Below are positions 52,836 through 61,243 of a stretch of DNA of 64,000 nt, in pieces. Within the stretch, counting starts at the first letter, position 1, and each line of letters opens with the position of its first letter. The notes beneath the pieces were generated by a model. That model ran no database searches. It saw only the letters and a list, made by a program, of their open reading frames with translations, and was not told the origin of the DNA. Source of the stretch: Intestinibaculum porci (GTDB taxonomy: Bacteria > Bacillota_I > Bacilli_A > Erysipelotrichales > Coprobacillaceae); the NCBI RefSeq assembly GCF_003925875.1, contig NZ_AP019309.1, forward strand, positions 930,001 through 994,000, written 5' to 3'. The translations under genes were made by a program, and so were the position numbers.

Positions 52836-55048
52836 TGATTGAATATACGGGTACGATCAGTTATGTCCGCTACTACAGTGAAGAAACGAAGTTCATTGTG
52901 GCGATCTTTGACTGTGATCAGGAAGGCGTTAAAATCAATATTACCGGCAATATGTCTTATGTGAATAAAGATGAACGCTATCGTATTACGGGTGATTATG
53001 TCACCCATCCCCGCTATGGCAAACAGTTTCAAATTCAGTCTTATGAAGTGATTCTGGCGGATGACCATGATCAGGTCATCCGCTATTTATCATCACCGTT
53101 ATTTAAAGGCATTGGCACAAAACAGGCGCAAGCCATTGTCGATACCTTAGGGGATGATGCGTTAACACAGATCAAAGACAATCCGCATTGTTTATTGCGT
53201 GTCCGCGGGATGAGTGAAAAGAAGATGAAGGTTATTACTGATGTCCTCAATGATCAGGCCCTTGATCATGAAATTCTCAATTTCTTTATGGGCCATGGCA
53301 TTTCAACGCGTTATCTGACAGCGATTCAAGGCTGTTATGGTGATGAAACCGTAAAAGTTATTGAAAACAATCCTTATCAGCTGATTGAAGATATTGAAGG
53401 AATCGGTTTTAAAACGGCTGACGATATTGCCATGAAACTGAACTTTGATCCGCAGTCTGAATACCGCATTCTCGCGGCGATTGAAGATGCGTTGATGAGT
53501 CAGTGTTTTAAAAGTGGGGCAACTTATCAAAGATATAGTGATATTTATTATACCTTCTCACGTTTTTTGCCAGATGTTCCCTCTGAAGTGTTTGAACAGG
53601 CATTAAAGAGTTTGCTTGATAAGAAGCACATCGTTTTAGAAGAAGACCGTTATTATCCAGTTACTCTTTATGATTCCGAAGTCACAATTGCCTCATTATT
53701 TAAGAAATTCAAACGTTTACCAAAGTCGCATTATGATCAGGAAGAACTCGAAGACAAATTATCTGAGATCGAAGAGATGTTAGGAATTCATTATGATGAA
53801 ACCCAAAAAGAAGCGATCTTCACCTTTATGCGCGAACCAGCGATGATTCTCACTGGTGGCCCGGGAACGGGGAAAACAACGATTGTTTTAGCAATTTTAA
53901 AGCTTTATCGGTCGCTGCATCCTGATGATCATATCGATTTAGCCGCGCCTACTGGTCGCGCCGCGAAACGTTTAGCCGAATTAACAAACTTAGAAGCTTC
54001 TACCATTCATCGTTTATTAAAATGGGATATGCATAAGAACGTCTTTGCGATGGATGAAAACAATCCCTTATCAACGCAGTTATTAGTCATTGATGAGTTC
54101 TCAATGGTGGATAGTTTATTATTTTCTAAGCTTTTAAAAGCGGGGAAACATGTCACCAAAATCTTAATGATTGGTGATGATCAGCAGCTGCCAAGTGTTA
54201 GCTGCGGGAATGTCCTCAAAGACATGATGACCTCTGGGATCGTGCCGGTGGTCGCACTCAATACCATTTATCGTCAGTCGGAAGGTTCCGGGATTGTCGA
54301 ATTAGCCCATGCGATTCGTAATAACCAGTATCATCCTGATTTATTACAAGCACAGGATGTGCATTTTATGCCTGCGGCGAATTATGAAGTGCCAGGGAAA
54401 ATCTTAGAGATCATTCAGGAAGCGATTGATGATGGCTTTGAAATGGATGAAATCCAAGTCTTAGCACCGATGTATCGCGGTGTCGCCGGTATTGATGCGC
54501 TTAATGAAGCCATTCAGAATCTCGTGAATCCTGCCGATCCTTTTAAAGAGGAATACAAGGCGGGACGAAGGACTTTTAGAGTAGGAGATAAAATTCTGCA
54601 GCTAAAAAATCGCGTAGAGGATGAAGTCTTTAATGGAGATATTGGGATCCTCACAGAGATTATTCCTAAAAATCCTCAAGAAGGGACTTCTGAAATCTTA
54701 GTTGTGACCTATGATGACAAAGAGATTGAATATAGCACGCAGGATCTTTTTCAAATCACGCATGCTTACTGTATGTCGGTTCATAAATCTCAGGGCAATG
54801 AATTCCCTATTGTCATTATGAGTGTTTTACGTGATTATACGATTATGAATCGTAAGAACCTGCTTTATACTGGGTTAACCCGAGCAAAGCATGAATTATT
54901 CCTCATCGGTGAGCAAAATGCCTTTACCCAAGGCTTAACGCGAGACAGCGATGCGGTGCGCAACACCACTTTATCACAGCGTTTACGCGGTGAAAAAGTG
55001 CCTGCTCTACAAATTGATGATTTCTCTTTTGGAGACCTCTCTTTCTAA
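52835..55048 (+). CDS. recD2: RecD2-type 5'-3' DNA helicase
   Basis: A 737-residue standalone RecD-like helicase (SF1B), which in bacteria without RecBC helps in repair and replication-fork maintenance. N-terminal OB-like domain, helix-hairpin-helix repeats (about 75-210), Walker A GGPGTGKTT, Walker B VIDEFSMVD, motif III GDDQQLPSV, and late motif SVHKSQGNEFPIV. Length is typical. Translationally coupled to mnmA. A small hairpin (CCTAGG...CCTAGG, 55048-55070) follows. Confidence 0.95.
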   Translation: MIEYTGTISYVRYYSEETKFIVAIFDCDQEGVKINITGNMSYVNKDERYRITGDYVTHPRYGKQFQIQSYEVILADDHDQVIRYLSSPLFKGIGTKQAQAIVDTLGDDALTQIKDNPHCLLRVRGMSEKKMKVITDVLNDQALDHEILNFFMGHGISTRYLTAIQGCYGDETVKVIENNPYQLIEDIEGIGFKTADDIAMKLNFDPQSEYRILAAIEDALMSQCFKSGATYQRYSDIYYTFSRFLPDVPSEVFEQALKSLLDKKHIVLEEDRYYPVTLYDSEVTIASLFKKFKRLPKSHYDQEELEDKLSEIEEMLGIHYDETQKEAIFTFMREPAMILTGGPGTGKTTIVLAILKLYRSLHPDDHIDLAAPTGRAAKRLAELTNLEASTIHRLLKWDMHKNVFAMDENNPLSTQLLVIDEFSMVDSLLFSKLLKAGKHVTKILMIGDDQQLPSVSCGNVLKDMMTSGIVPVVALNTIYRQSEGSGIVELAHAIRNNQYHPDLLQAQDVHFMPAANYEVPGKILEIIQEAIDDGFEMDEIQVLAPMYRGVAGIDALNEAIQNLVNPADPFKEEYKAGRRTFRVGDKILQLKNRVEDEVFNGDIGILTEIIPKNPQEGTSEILVVTYDDKEIEYSTQDLFQITHAYCMSVHKSQGNEFPIVIMSVLRDYTIMNRKNLLYTGLTRAKHELFLIGEQNAFTQGLTRDSDAVRNTTLSQRLRGEKVPALQIDDFSFGDLSF

Positions 55049-55073
55049 CCTAGGTGATGCCTAGGTTTTTCTA
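55047..55073. terminator. Hairpin between convergent genes
   Basis: AACCTAGG/CCTAGGTT with five T. Confidence 0.65.
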
Positions 55074-55478
55074 ATCCGTCAGCAAGGGGAGCGCATGATC
55101 GGCTAAGTAATCATTGATTTCCATCACCGAAAGGTGATGTGAGATGCCATAAATAATTAAGGCATCGCGGGACACTTTGGCATAAAGCGGGCCATGATCG
55201 CATAGCGCGAGAAGGCGGTTAATCTCGTCAAAGCTAAGATCTAAAGCGATGGCTAGAGATAAAATTTTATTCCGGCTAGGCTGACGGGTTCCCTTAAGAA
55301 TCTGATAGCCATAGGTTCTTTCAATTTGTGCTGCTTTAATGATCTGACTTTTTGATTTTGAAGAGCGCTGGATATAGTGATCTAAAAGAGCTGTAAAGCT
55401 AATATTAGGTAAGTCATGAATAAGTTTCGTAGGGTCTTTGGTTTGCGTGAGCTGATTAAATAATTCGTTCGTTTTCAT
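55071..55478 (-). CDS. Helix-turn-helix protein divergent from the kinase
   Basis: A 135-residue protein with an XRE-like DNA-binding domain (about 50-100: SKSQIIKAAQIERTYGYQIL and RNKILSLAIALDLSFDE). The remaining helices could mediate oligomerisation. The ATG at 55478 has GGTGAT just upstream. It is transcribed divergently from the Ser/Thr kinase gene with only about 50 bases between the starts, so they probably share a control region. I know this arrangement as recurrent in Bacillota, but not its function. Confidence 0.8.
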   Translation of the reverse strand: MKTNELFNQLTQTKDPTKLIHDLPNISFTALLDHYIQRSSKSKSQIIKAAQIERTYGYQILKGTRQPSRNKILSLAIALDLSFDEINRLLALCDHGPLYAKVSRDALIIYGISHHLSVMEINDYLADHALPLLTD

Positions 55479-55528
55479 ATGTATCACCAATTCAATGATA
55501 TAATATTTAAAAAGTGAAGGAAAGATGG

Positions 55529-56524
55529 ATGATGAGAAAAGAGATTCAAGTGATAAAAAAGGATGATCAGAAAATTATTTATCTGATCACTGATCAGAAT
55601 GAAAAAATCATTGAAAAGATTCTGCCTTTAGAGGCGAGGTCACTCTATGTTGCTTTAAGGGACATAAAGACATACATTCCCCGTATTAAAAAAATTTATG
55701 AAAGCCAAGGACGTCTAATTGTCGATGAAGAATACATTGAGGCACCAACCTTGGCGACTTATCAGCAGAGTCGCCCTTTAACGCGTTCGCAAATAATCTC
55801 AGTGATGCAACAGCTGCTTGAGATTTTAGATGTTTTACATCATCATGATCCAATGATTATTCATCGTGATATTAAACCAGAAAATATTTATTATGATGGG
55901 GAAAAGATCATCTTGGGGGATTTTGATATTGCGCGTTTTTATACCAATAAACATACTGTTGATACCACAGCCCTGGGTTCCATTGGTTATGCGGCGCCTG
56001 AACAATTTGGCTTTTCTCAGACCACCGAGCAGACGGATCTTTATGCCTGCGGGGTTTTGCTCAATGTGCTAGCAACCGGCTATATGCCTTCTGTTTCTTT
56101 AGTGAAAGGGATGCTGCGACCAATTGTGAAAAGAGCTATTGAGATTGATCCCCAAGATCGCCATCAAAGTGCCCAGGCCATGCAAAGAAGCCTGGCGTAT
56201 TGCACATTGATTCCCGTTGGTTTTCGTCATGGCAAAAAGTCTCATAAGATCATTGCGAGCATCACTTACATCCTTTTTGCTCTTTTGCTTATTATGGTCG
56301 CTTTATCAGTCAAAAAAGATACGTTTTGGTCAGTTCTCTTCATGCTTTCTCTAGAGCTTTGGTTTTTCGTTTTTGGCTTTAATTATGCGAATGTTTATGA
56401 CTTTTGTCTCTTTCATAAAAATCATTATCGCATGATTCGCATCCTTGGCATTCTCTTAACGACAATCATTACATATTTTTTCTTCTTGTTTCTTTTTGGT
56501 TTGGGCTTAGTGATTTTCTCATAG
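55529..56524 (+). CDS. Membrane-anchored Ser/Thr protein kinase without PASTA domains
   Basis: A 331-residue protein. The kinase domain (about 10-225) shows the catalytic loop HRDIKPEN, the metal loop as GDFDIAR (DFD in place of DFG), and activation/substrate segment GSIGYAAPEQF. The glycine-rich loop is not obvious. The C-terminal 110 residues have four hydrophobic segments. There is no extracellular PASTA tail, so it is not the PknB/PrkC-type cell-wall kinase. AAGGA precedes the start. Its partner may be the divergent HTH protein. Confidence 0.87.
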   Translation: MMRKEIQVIKKDDQKIIYLITDQNEKIIEKILPLEARSLYVALRDIKTYIPRIKKIYESQGRLIVDEEYIEAPTLATYQQSRPLTRSQIISVMQQLLEILDVLHHHDPMIIHRDIKPENIYYDGEKIILGDFDIARFYTNKHTVDTTALGSIGYAAPEQFGFSQTTEQTDLYACGVLLNVLATGYMPSVSLVKGMLRPIVKRAIEIDPQDRHQSAQAMQRSLAYCTLIPVGFRHGKKSHKIIASITYILFALLLIMVALSVKKDTFWSVLFMLSLELWFFVFGFNYANVYDFCLFHKNHYRMIRILGILLTTIITYFFFLFLFGLGLVIFS

Positions 56525-56604
56525 ATGTGTGTGCTAGCAGCACACCATTTTCTTTTTGAAGTATGGCATAATCATTCTTGAAAAATGTTTAGATGGAGGA
56601 AATT

Positions 56605-57132
56605 ATGAGAAAGCAAAAGAAACCTATTTATAAAAGAGTCTGGTTTTGGATCCTAGTTGTGATCATTATTTTTGGCGTGAGCTCAATGGGTAATGATTCC
56701 GGCAATGGTGGTGAAAAAGTGAGTTCATCGACAACAAAGCAGACTACACAAAAGAAAATGAGCTATTATAAAGTTGGTGATAGTGTCAAGGTTGGAGATG
56801 TTGTCTATACATTAAAAAGTGCCACTACCACGAAAGAGCGCAATATGTTTGAAGATAAGAAGCCAAAGTATGTCATTAAAATTGTTTATCATGTGAAAAA
56901 CGGATCAGATCAGGATCTTTCTGTTGGTGTCGATGATGATGTTTATGGACCTGATAATAATAAACTAGATAATTATCCGCTTAATAACACGACATTAGAT
57001 GCGATTGCACCAGGTAAAGAAAAGGATGTCACGGTTGGTTATGGGGCTCATTCTCTAGGCAGTTTTGAAATCCATTTTAAACCGGTCTTGTCTTTAGAAA
57101 AAGAAGCCATTTACAAAGTAAAAATCAAGTAG
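56605..57132 (+). CDS. DUF4352-like secreted or membrane-tethered protein
   Basis: A 175-residue protein: one N-terminal membrane anchor (VWFWILVVIIIFGV), a Ser/Thr/Lys linker, then a beta-rich domain with VGDSVKVGDVVYTLKSA, KYVIKIVYHVKNGSD and the C-terminal FEIHFKP strand, typical of DUF4352 (immunoglobulin-like) domains. Start at 56605 follows GGAGGA. It sits after the kinase gene on the same strand behind a hairpin (56529-56550). Role unknown. Confidence 0.8.
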   Translation: MRKQKKPIYKRVWFWILVVIIIFGVSSMGNDSGNGGEKVSSSTTKQTTQKKMSYYKVGDSVKVGDVVYTLKSATTTKERNMFEDKKPKYVIKIVYHVKNGSDQDLSVGVDDDVYGPDNNKLDNYPLNNTTLDAIAPGKEKDVTVGYGAHSLGSFEIHFKPVLSLEKEAIYKVKIK

Positions 57133-57505
57133 AAACAGGGCAGTAACAGCTGACCTGTTTTCCTATAGCAAACTTATGAATGATTGAATCAATTGATGAC
57201 ATATGCTTATTGTCAGCGGATTTGCTTTATATGTCATCGCTATAAGTGTCTCGGTGATTGTGACTTAGGCTGATCCATTCTCTATTGGATTTACTGTTTC
57301 TTTTTTTAAGATTACGGAGATCAAAAGCAGGTTAAGATTGAAACGATGACCACATCGCAGAAAGTTTTAAATATTGCTTTTCTTATTTTTCCCTTTATCC
57401 TTTGTTTTATGCTCTAATGCTCAAGTAAAAGATACCAAGACAAGAAAATAATCCTACTTGTATAAAGTAACTTACTCATTTATAGTAACTATCGAGGTGA
57501 TTACT
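57133..57505 (+). other. Non-coding or decayed stretch
   Basis: First 30 bases hold an AACAGG...CCTGTT hairpin (terminator). After it short hydrophobic readings in one frame (GFALYVIAISVSVIV, then stops, then VLNIAFLIFPFILCF) suggest the remains of a small membrane protein, but no continuous gene is present. Confidence 0.45.
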
Positions 57506-58276
57506 ATGAAATTTCCAGCAGTATTCATCGGTCATGGTTCACCGATGCTGGCTTTAGAAAACAACATGAAAACTTTAACACTCAAGAAAATGGGTGACTA
57601 TATTTTAAAAACTTATGGCAAGCCAAAAGCGATTTTGATGGTTTCCGCACACTGGTATCAGAATGATACCTTTGTCTCTTGTGCAAAGGAACCGAAACAA
57701 ATCAATGATATGTATGGCTTCCCTGATGAACTTTATGCTTTAAAGTATCCTGTGAAAGGCGATCCTGAGTTAGCGGAAAAAGTCGTGAAGATGCTGCCGG
57801 GAATTGCTCGTGTTAATAATGACTGGGGCATTGATCATGGCGTTTGGACACCACTTATTCATATGTTCCCTAAGGCGGATATTCCCATTGTTGAAATGAG
57901 CGTGAATGCCCGTTTAGATGCCAAAGGCTCTTATTTAGTTGGTCAGGTCTTAGGCGACTTACGCGAGCAGGGTTATTTAGTGATGGGCAGCGGAAATGTG
58001 GTTCATAACTTAAGAGAAACAGATTGGAATAATCCTCATGGCAGTAAACAGGCAGATGCTTTTGATACCTATATTCATGATGCTATTACCCGCAAAGACT
58101 ATGATGCAGTGATTGATTATAAGTCTCATCCAGATAGCAGTTATGCCGTGCCAACGCCCGATCATTTCTTACCACTTCTCTATGTTTTAGGGGCAGCTGG
58201 TCAGGATGATGTCAAGGTTTTTAACTATTTTAGAGAATTAGGCTCAATGAGTCAGACCTGCTACTTATTTGAATAA
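57506..58276 (+). CDS. Class III extradiol dioxygenase (DODA/LigB type)
   Basis: A 256-residue LigB-like enzyme. Motifs: FIGHGSPML near the N-terminus (metal His), ILMVSAHWY (metal His), WGIDHGVWTPLIHMF, and VMGSGNVVHNLR. These place it in the 4,5-DOPA dioxygenase/YgiD group, non-haem Fe or Zn enzymes opening catechol rings; the natural substrate is unknown. CGAGGTG supports the start at 57506. Monocistronic. Confidence 0.88.
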   Translation: MKFPAVFIGHGSPMLALENNMKTLTLKKMGDYILKTYGKPKAILMVSAHWYQNDTFVSCAKEPKQINDMYGFPDELYALKYPVKGDPELAEKVVKMLPGIARVNNDWGIDHGVWTPLIHMFPKADIPIVEMSVNARLDAKGSYLVGQVLGDLREQGYLVMGSGNVVHNLRETDWNNPHGSKQADAFDTYIHDAITRKDYDAVIDYKSHPDSSYAVPTPDHFLPLLYVLGAAGQDDVKVFNYFRELGSMSQTCYLFE

Positions 58277-58283
58277 GAGGCCA

Positions 58284-58311
58284 TTGATTTTTTATCAAAG
58301 GCATGTATAAT
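58284..58311 (+). promoter_or_regulatory. Promoter of the alaS leader
   Basis: TTGATT, 16 bases, TATAAT, just upstream of the T-box. Confidence 0.65.
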
Positions 58312-58324
58312 AGTACACGTAAAT

Positions 58325-58533
58325 CGATGAGAAAGATGAGTACTCACATGGCCTTTAAAAGAGAGCAGGCGGCTGGTGTAAGCCTGTAAAGACGTGCGAG
58401 GAAAGCTCCTTTTGAGAGTGATGCAAACATCACCGTGACACTGACGTTACAAGTGAAGAGGTGCATGAAGTCATTCATGAACAAGGATGGTACCGCGATT
58501 CAAGTCGTTCCTTACTAGGAACGGCTTTTTTTA
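58325..58533 (+). promoter_or_regulatory. T-box riboswitch for alanine
   Basis: An AGAGAG bulge and GGCTGGTG distal loop in stem I, a likely GCT (Ala) specifier at 58405-58407, the T-box AAGGATGGTACCGCG at 58483-58497 (TGGT reads the tRNA-Ala ACCA end), and a terminator stem GTCGTTCC/GGAACGGC with T8 at 58502-58532. Uncharged tRNA-Ala would open the terminator and allow alaS expression. Confidence 0.88.
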
Positions 58534-58548
58534 GTTGAAGGAGGACAT

Positions 58549-61155
58549 ATGAAACAACTTACAGGTAATCAGACACGTCAAATGTTCCTTGATTATTTTA
58601 AAAAACAGGGACATATGATTGAACCAGGGGCATCATTAATTCCCCATAACGATCCGACATTATTATGGATCAATGCTGGCGTTGCCGCATTAAAGAAATA
58701 CTTTGATGGAACGGAAAAACCAGCATGTAACCGTATTGCCAATGCGCAGAAATCTATTCGTACAAACGATATCGAAAACGTTGGGAAAACGGCTCGTCAC
58801 CATACATTCTTTGAAATGTTAGGTAACTTCTCTATTGGTGATTATTTTAAACGTGAAGCGATTCATTTTGCCTGGGAATTCTTAACCAGCGAAGAATGGA
58901 TTGGGATGGATAAAGATAAGCTTTATATCACCGTTTATACCGATGATGAAGATGCTTATAACATCTGGACGAAGGAATGTGGCGTAGATCCTAGTCATAT
59001 GTGGAAAACAGCTGATAACTTCTGGGAAATCGGTGAAGGTCCAGGCGGCCCTGATAGTGAAATTTTCTATGACCGCGGGGAAGCTTTTGACCCTGATCAT
59101 ATCGGTATTAAATTATTCCATGATGATATGGAAAATGACCGTTATGTCGAAGTCTGGAATATCGTTTTCTCACAGTTTGACTGTAATCCAGCCATTGATC
59201 GTAAAGATTATAAAGAATTACCACATAAGAATATTGATACCGGGATGGGCTTAGAACGTTTAGTTTCCATCATCCAGGGTGGTGAAACTAACTTTGATAC
59301 TGACTTATTCTTACCACTTATTCACCATGCCGAAACTTTAGCAAATGTGAAATATGAAGATAATAAGATGGCTTACCGCGTGATTGCCGACCATATCCGT
59401 ACCGTGACTTTCGCTTTAAGCGATGGGGCTATGTTCGATAAAGCAGGCCGTGGCTACGTCTTAAGACGTATCTTACGCCGCGCTGTCCGTTATGGTCGTC
59501 AGATTGGTATTGAAGGTCCATTCTTATATAAATTAGTGGATACCGTTGTCGATATGATGAAAGAATTCTATGACTATCTGCCAGCGAAAGCAGACATGGT
59601 CAAAGCCGCTGTCAAGAAGGAAGAAGAAGCTTTCGCTAAAACCTTAAATCAGGGTGAAAAACGTATTCAAAACTTCATGGCGAATGCGAAAGACAAAACG
59701 ATTGATGGTAAAACAGCTTTCATGCTTTATGATACGTATGGTTTCCCATTTGAATTAACCGTTGAAATCGCCTCAGAAAAAGGCTTTACCGTTGATCAGG
59801 AGGGCTTTGATGAAGAAATGAAAGCCCAGCAGGAAAGAGCCCGTGCGGCGCGTGGCGATCTGGAATCATTTGGTTCTCAGAAAGCAGACTTAATGGACTT
59901 TGATGAACCATCGACCTTCACTTATGATAAAACGCCAATTGAAGCGAAAGTGATCGCTTTATTCAAAGATGGTGTGAAGTGTGATGAAATCACTGATGAA
60001 GGAGAAGTCATCTTCGACAAAACCACATTCTACGCAGAAATGGGTGGCCAGGTTGCCGATACGGGGGTTATTAAAAATGCCCAGGGTGAAGCGCAGGTAG
60101 AAAATGTTTTACGTGCCCCAAATGGTCAGCATTTACACTTCGTGAAGACAAATACGCCTATTCATGTTGGTGATACCTTCACTTTATATATTGACACGGT
60201 TAAACGTCAGTATACTGAAAATAACCATACGGCGACACATTTATTAGATGCCGCTTTAAAACAGATCTTAGGGGATCATGTCGCTCAGGCTGGTTCTTAC
60301 TGTGATGATAAAGGCTTACGTTTCGACTTTACCCATCCAGCAAAGATGAGCGAAGAAGAATTAAAAGCGGTTGAAGCTTTAGTGAATGAAAAGATCTTTG
60401 CTGGCATTCCTGTAGAAACGAAAGAAATGCCTAAGGATGAAGCCATTAAAGAAGGGGCTATTGCCTTATTCGATGAAAAATATGGCGATATTGTTCGCGT
60501 TGTAAAAGTCGGCGATTTCTCGGCAGAATTATGCGGCGGGACACATGCGCCTAACTCATCACGAGTTGGTTTATTCAAGATTACCAACGAAACATCAGTT
60601 GGTTCAGGGGTCAGACGTATTGAAGCCGTGACGTCCTTTGAAGCATACAAAGCGCTCAAACATGAAGAAGAAGTCGTGAATGAAGTGGCGGCAGCGTTAA
60701 AGTTAAAGAATAAGAAAGATGTCACAGAAAAAGTGGCAGAATTGGTTGAACAGGAAGCGGCGGATCGCAAAGAAATCGAAAAGCTGACCTCGCAATTAAA
60801 CAGCTTAGAAGCGAAAGCGAAGATGAATGATGTGGAAGAAGTCAATGGTGTGAAATTCCTTTATGAACATGTTGAAAAGAACACTAAAGAAGCTAAACAG
60901 CTCGTCTTCGATTATCGTGATTCGTTAGGCAGCGGTGTGATCTTTGTGACTAGCACTCTTGAAGGGAAGAACTCTTACTTCATCGGGGTCACGAAAGACT
61001 TAAATGAAAAAGGTGTGAAAGCGGGAGATCTTGTCAAAGCGATCAACCCAATCTTAAATGGCCGCGGCGGCGGGAAACCAGATATCGCCCAGGGTGGTGC
61101 ACCTACTTTAGACGCTATTGAAGATGCTAAAGAAGCCGTTAAAGCCAAATTATAA
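58549..61155 (+). CDS. alaS: Alanyl-tRNA synthetase
   Basis: An 868-residue enzyme charging tRNA-Ala. The class II catalytic domain is N-terminal (ARHHTFFEMLGNFSIGDYFK and GMGLERL). The editing domain has the zinc ligands in NNHTATHLLD and ELCGGTH. A C-Ala domain ends with NGRGGGKPDIAQGG. GAAGGAGG supports the start. The last 115 bases lie in DNA that was duplicated by the downstream IS, so the gene is complete. It heads the alaS-ireB-ruvX cluster typical of Bacillota, now interrupted by an IS. Confidence 0.97.
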   Translation: MKQLTGNQTRQMFLDYFKKQGHMIEPGASLIPHNDPTLLWINAGVAALKKYFDGTEKPACNRIANAQKSIRTNDIENVGKTARHHTFFEMLGNFSIGDYFKREAIHFAWEFLTSEEWIGMDKDKLYITVYTDDEDAYNIWTKECGVDPSHMWKTADNFWEIGEGPGGPDSEIFYDRGEAFDPDHIGIKLFHDDMENDRYVEVWNIVFSQFDCNPAIDRKDYKELPHKNIDTGMGLERLVSIIQGGETNFDTDLFLPLIHHAETLANVKYEDNKMAYRVIADHIRTVTFALSDGAMFDKAGRGYVLRRILRRAVRYGRQIGIEGPFLYKLVDTVVDMMKEFYDYLPAKADMVKAAVKKEEEAFAKTLNQGEKRIQNFMANAKDKTIDGKTAFMLYDTYGFPFELTVEIASEKGFTVDQEGFDEEMKAQQERARAARGDLESFGSQKADLMDFDEPSTFTYDKTPIEAKVIALFKDGVKCDEITDEGEVIFDKTTFYAEMGGQVADTGVIKNAQGEAQVENVLRAPNGQHLHFVKTNTPIHVGDTFTLYIDTVKRQYTENNHTATHLLDAALKQILGDHVAQAGSYCDDKGLRFDFTHPAKMSEEELKAVEALVNEKIFAGIPVETKEMPKDEAIKEGAIALFDEKYGDIVRVVKVGDFSAELCGGTHAPNSSRVGLFKITNETSVGSGVRRIEAVTSFEAYKALKHEEEVVNEVAAALKLKNKKDVTEKVAELVEQEAADRKEIEKLTSQLNSLEAKAKMNDVEEVNGVKFLYEHVEKNTKEAKQLVFDYRDSLGSGVIFVTSTLEGKNSYFIGVTKDLNEKGVKAGDLVKAINPILNGRGGGKPDIAQGGAPTLDAIEDAKEAVKAKL

Positions 61156-61243
61156 AAGATCGAGAACATTTGCTTTTGCAAATGTTCTTTTTTTGGTCAC
61201 ATCATAATCATGTCGATTGTAATTTCCTAAAAAGTGGTATAAT
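61041..61243. repeat. 203-bp target duplication, left copy
   Basis: Identical to 63273-63475. It covers the end of alaS, its terminator and the ireB promoter up to the -10 box. Confidence 0.95.
61163..61195 (+). terminator. alaS terminator
   Basis: AGAACATTTGC/GCAAATGTTCT stem and T7. Second copy at 63395-63427. Confidence 0.88.

Noticed and set aside
57133-57505. A small membrane protein gene
   Set aside because: Hydrophobic readings are broken by several stops and have no start with ribosome site.
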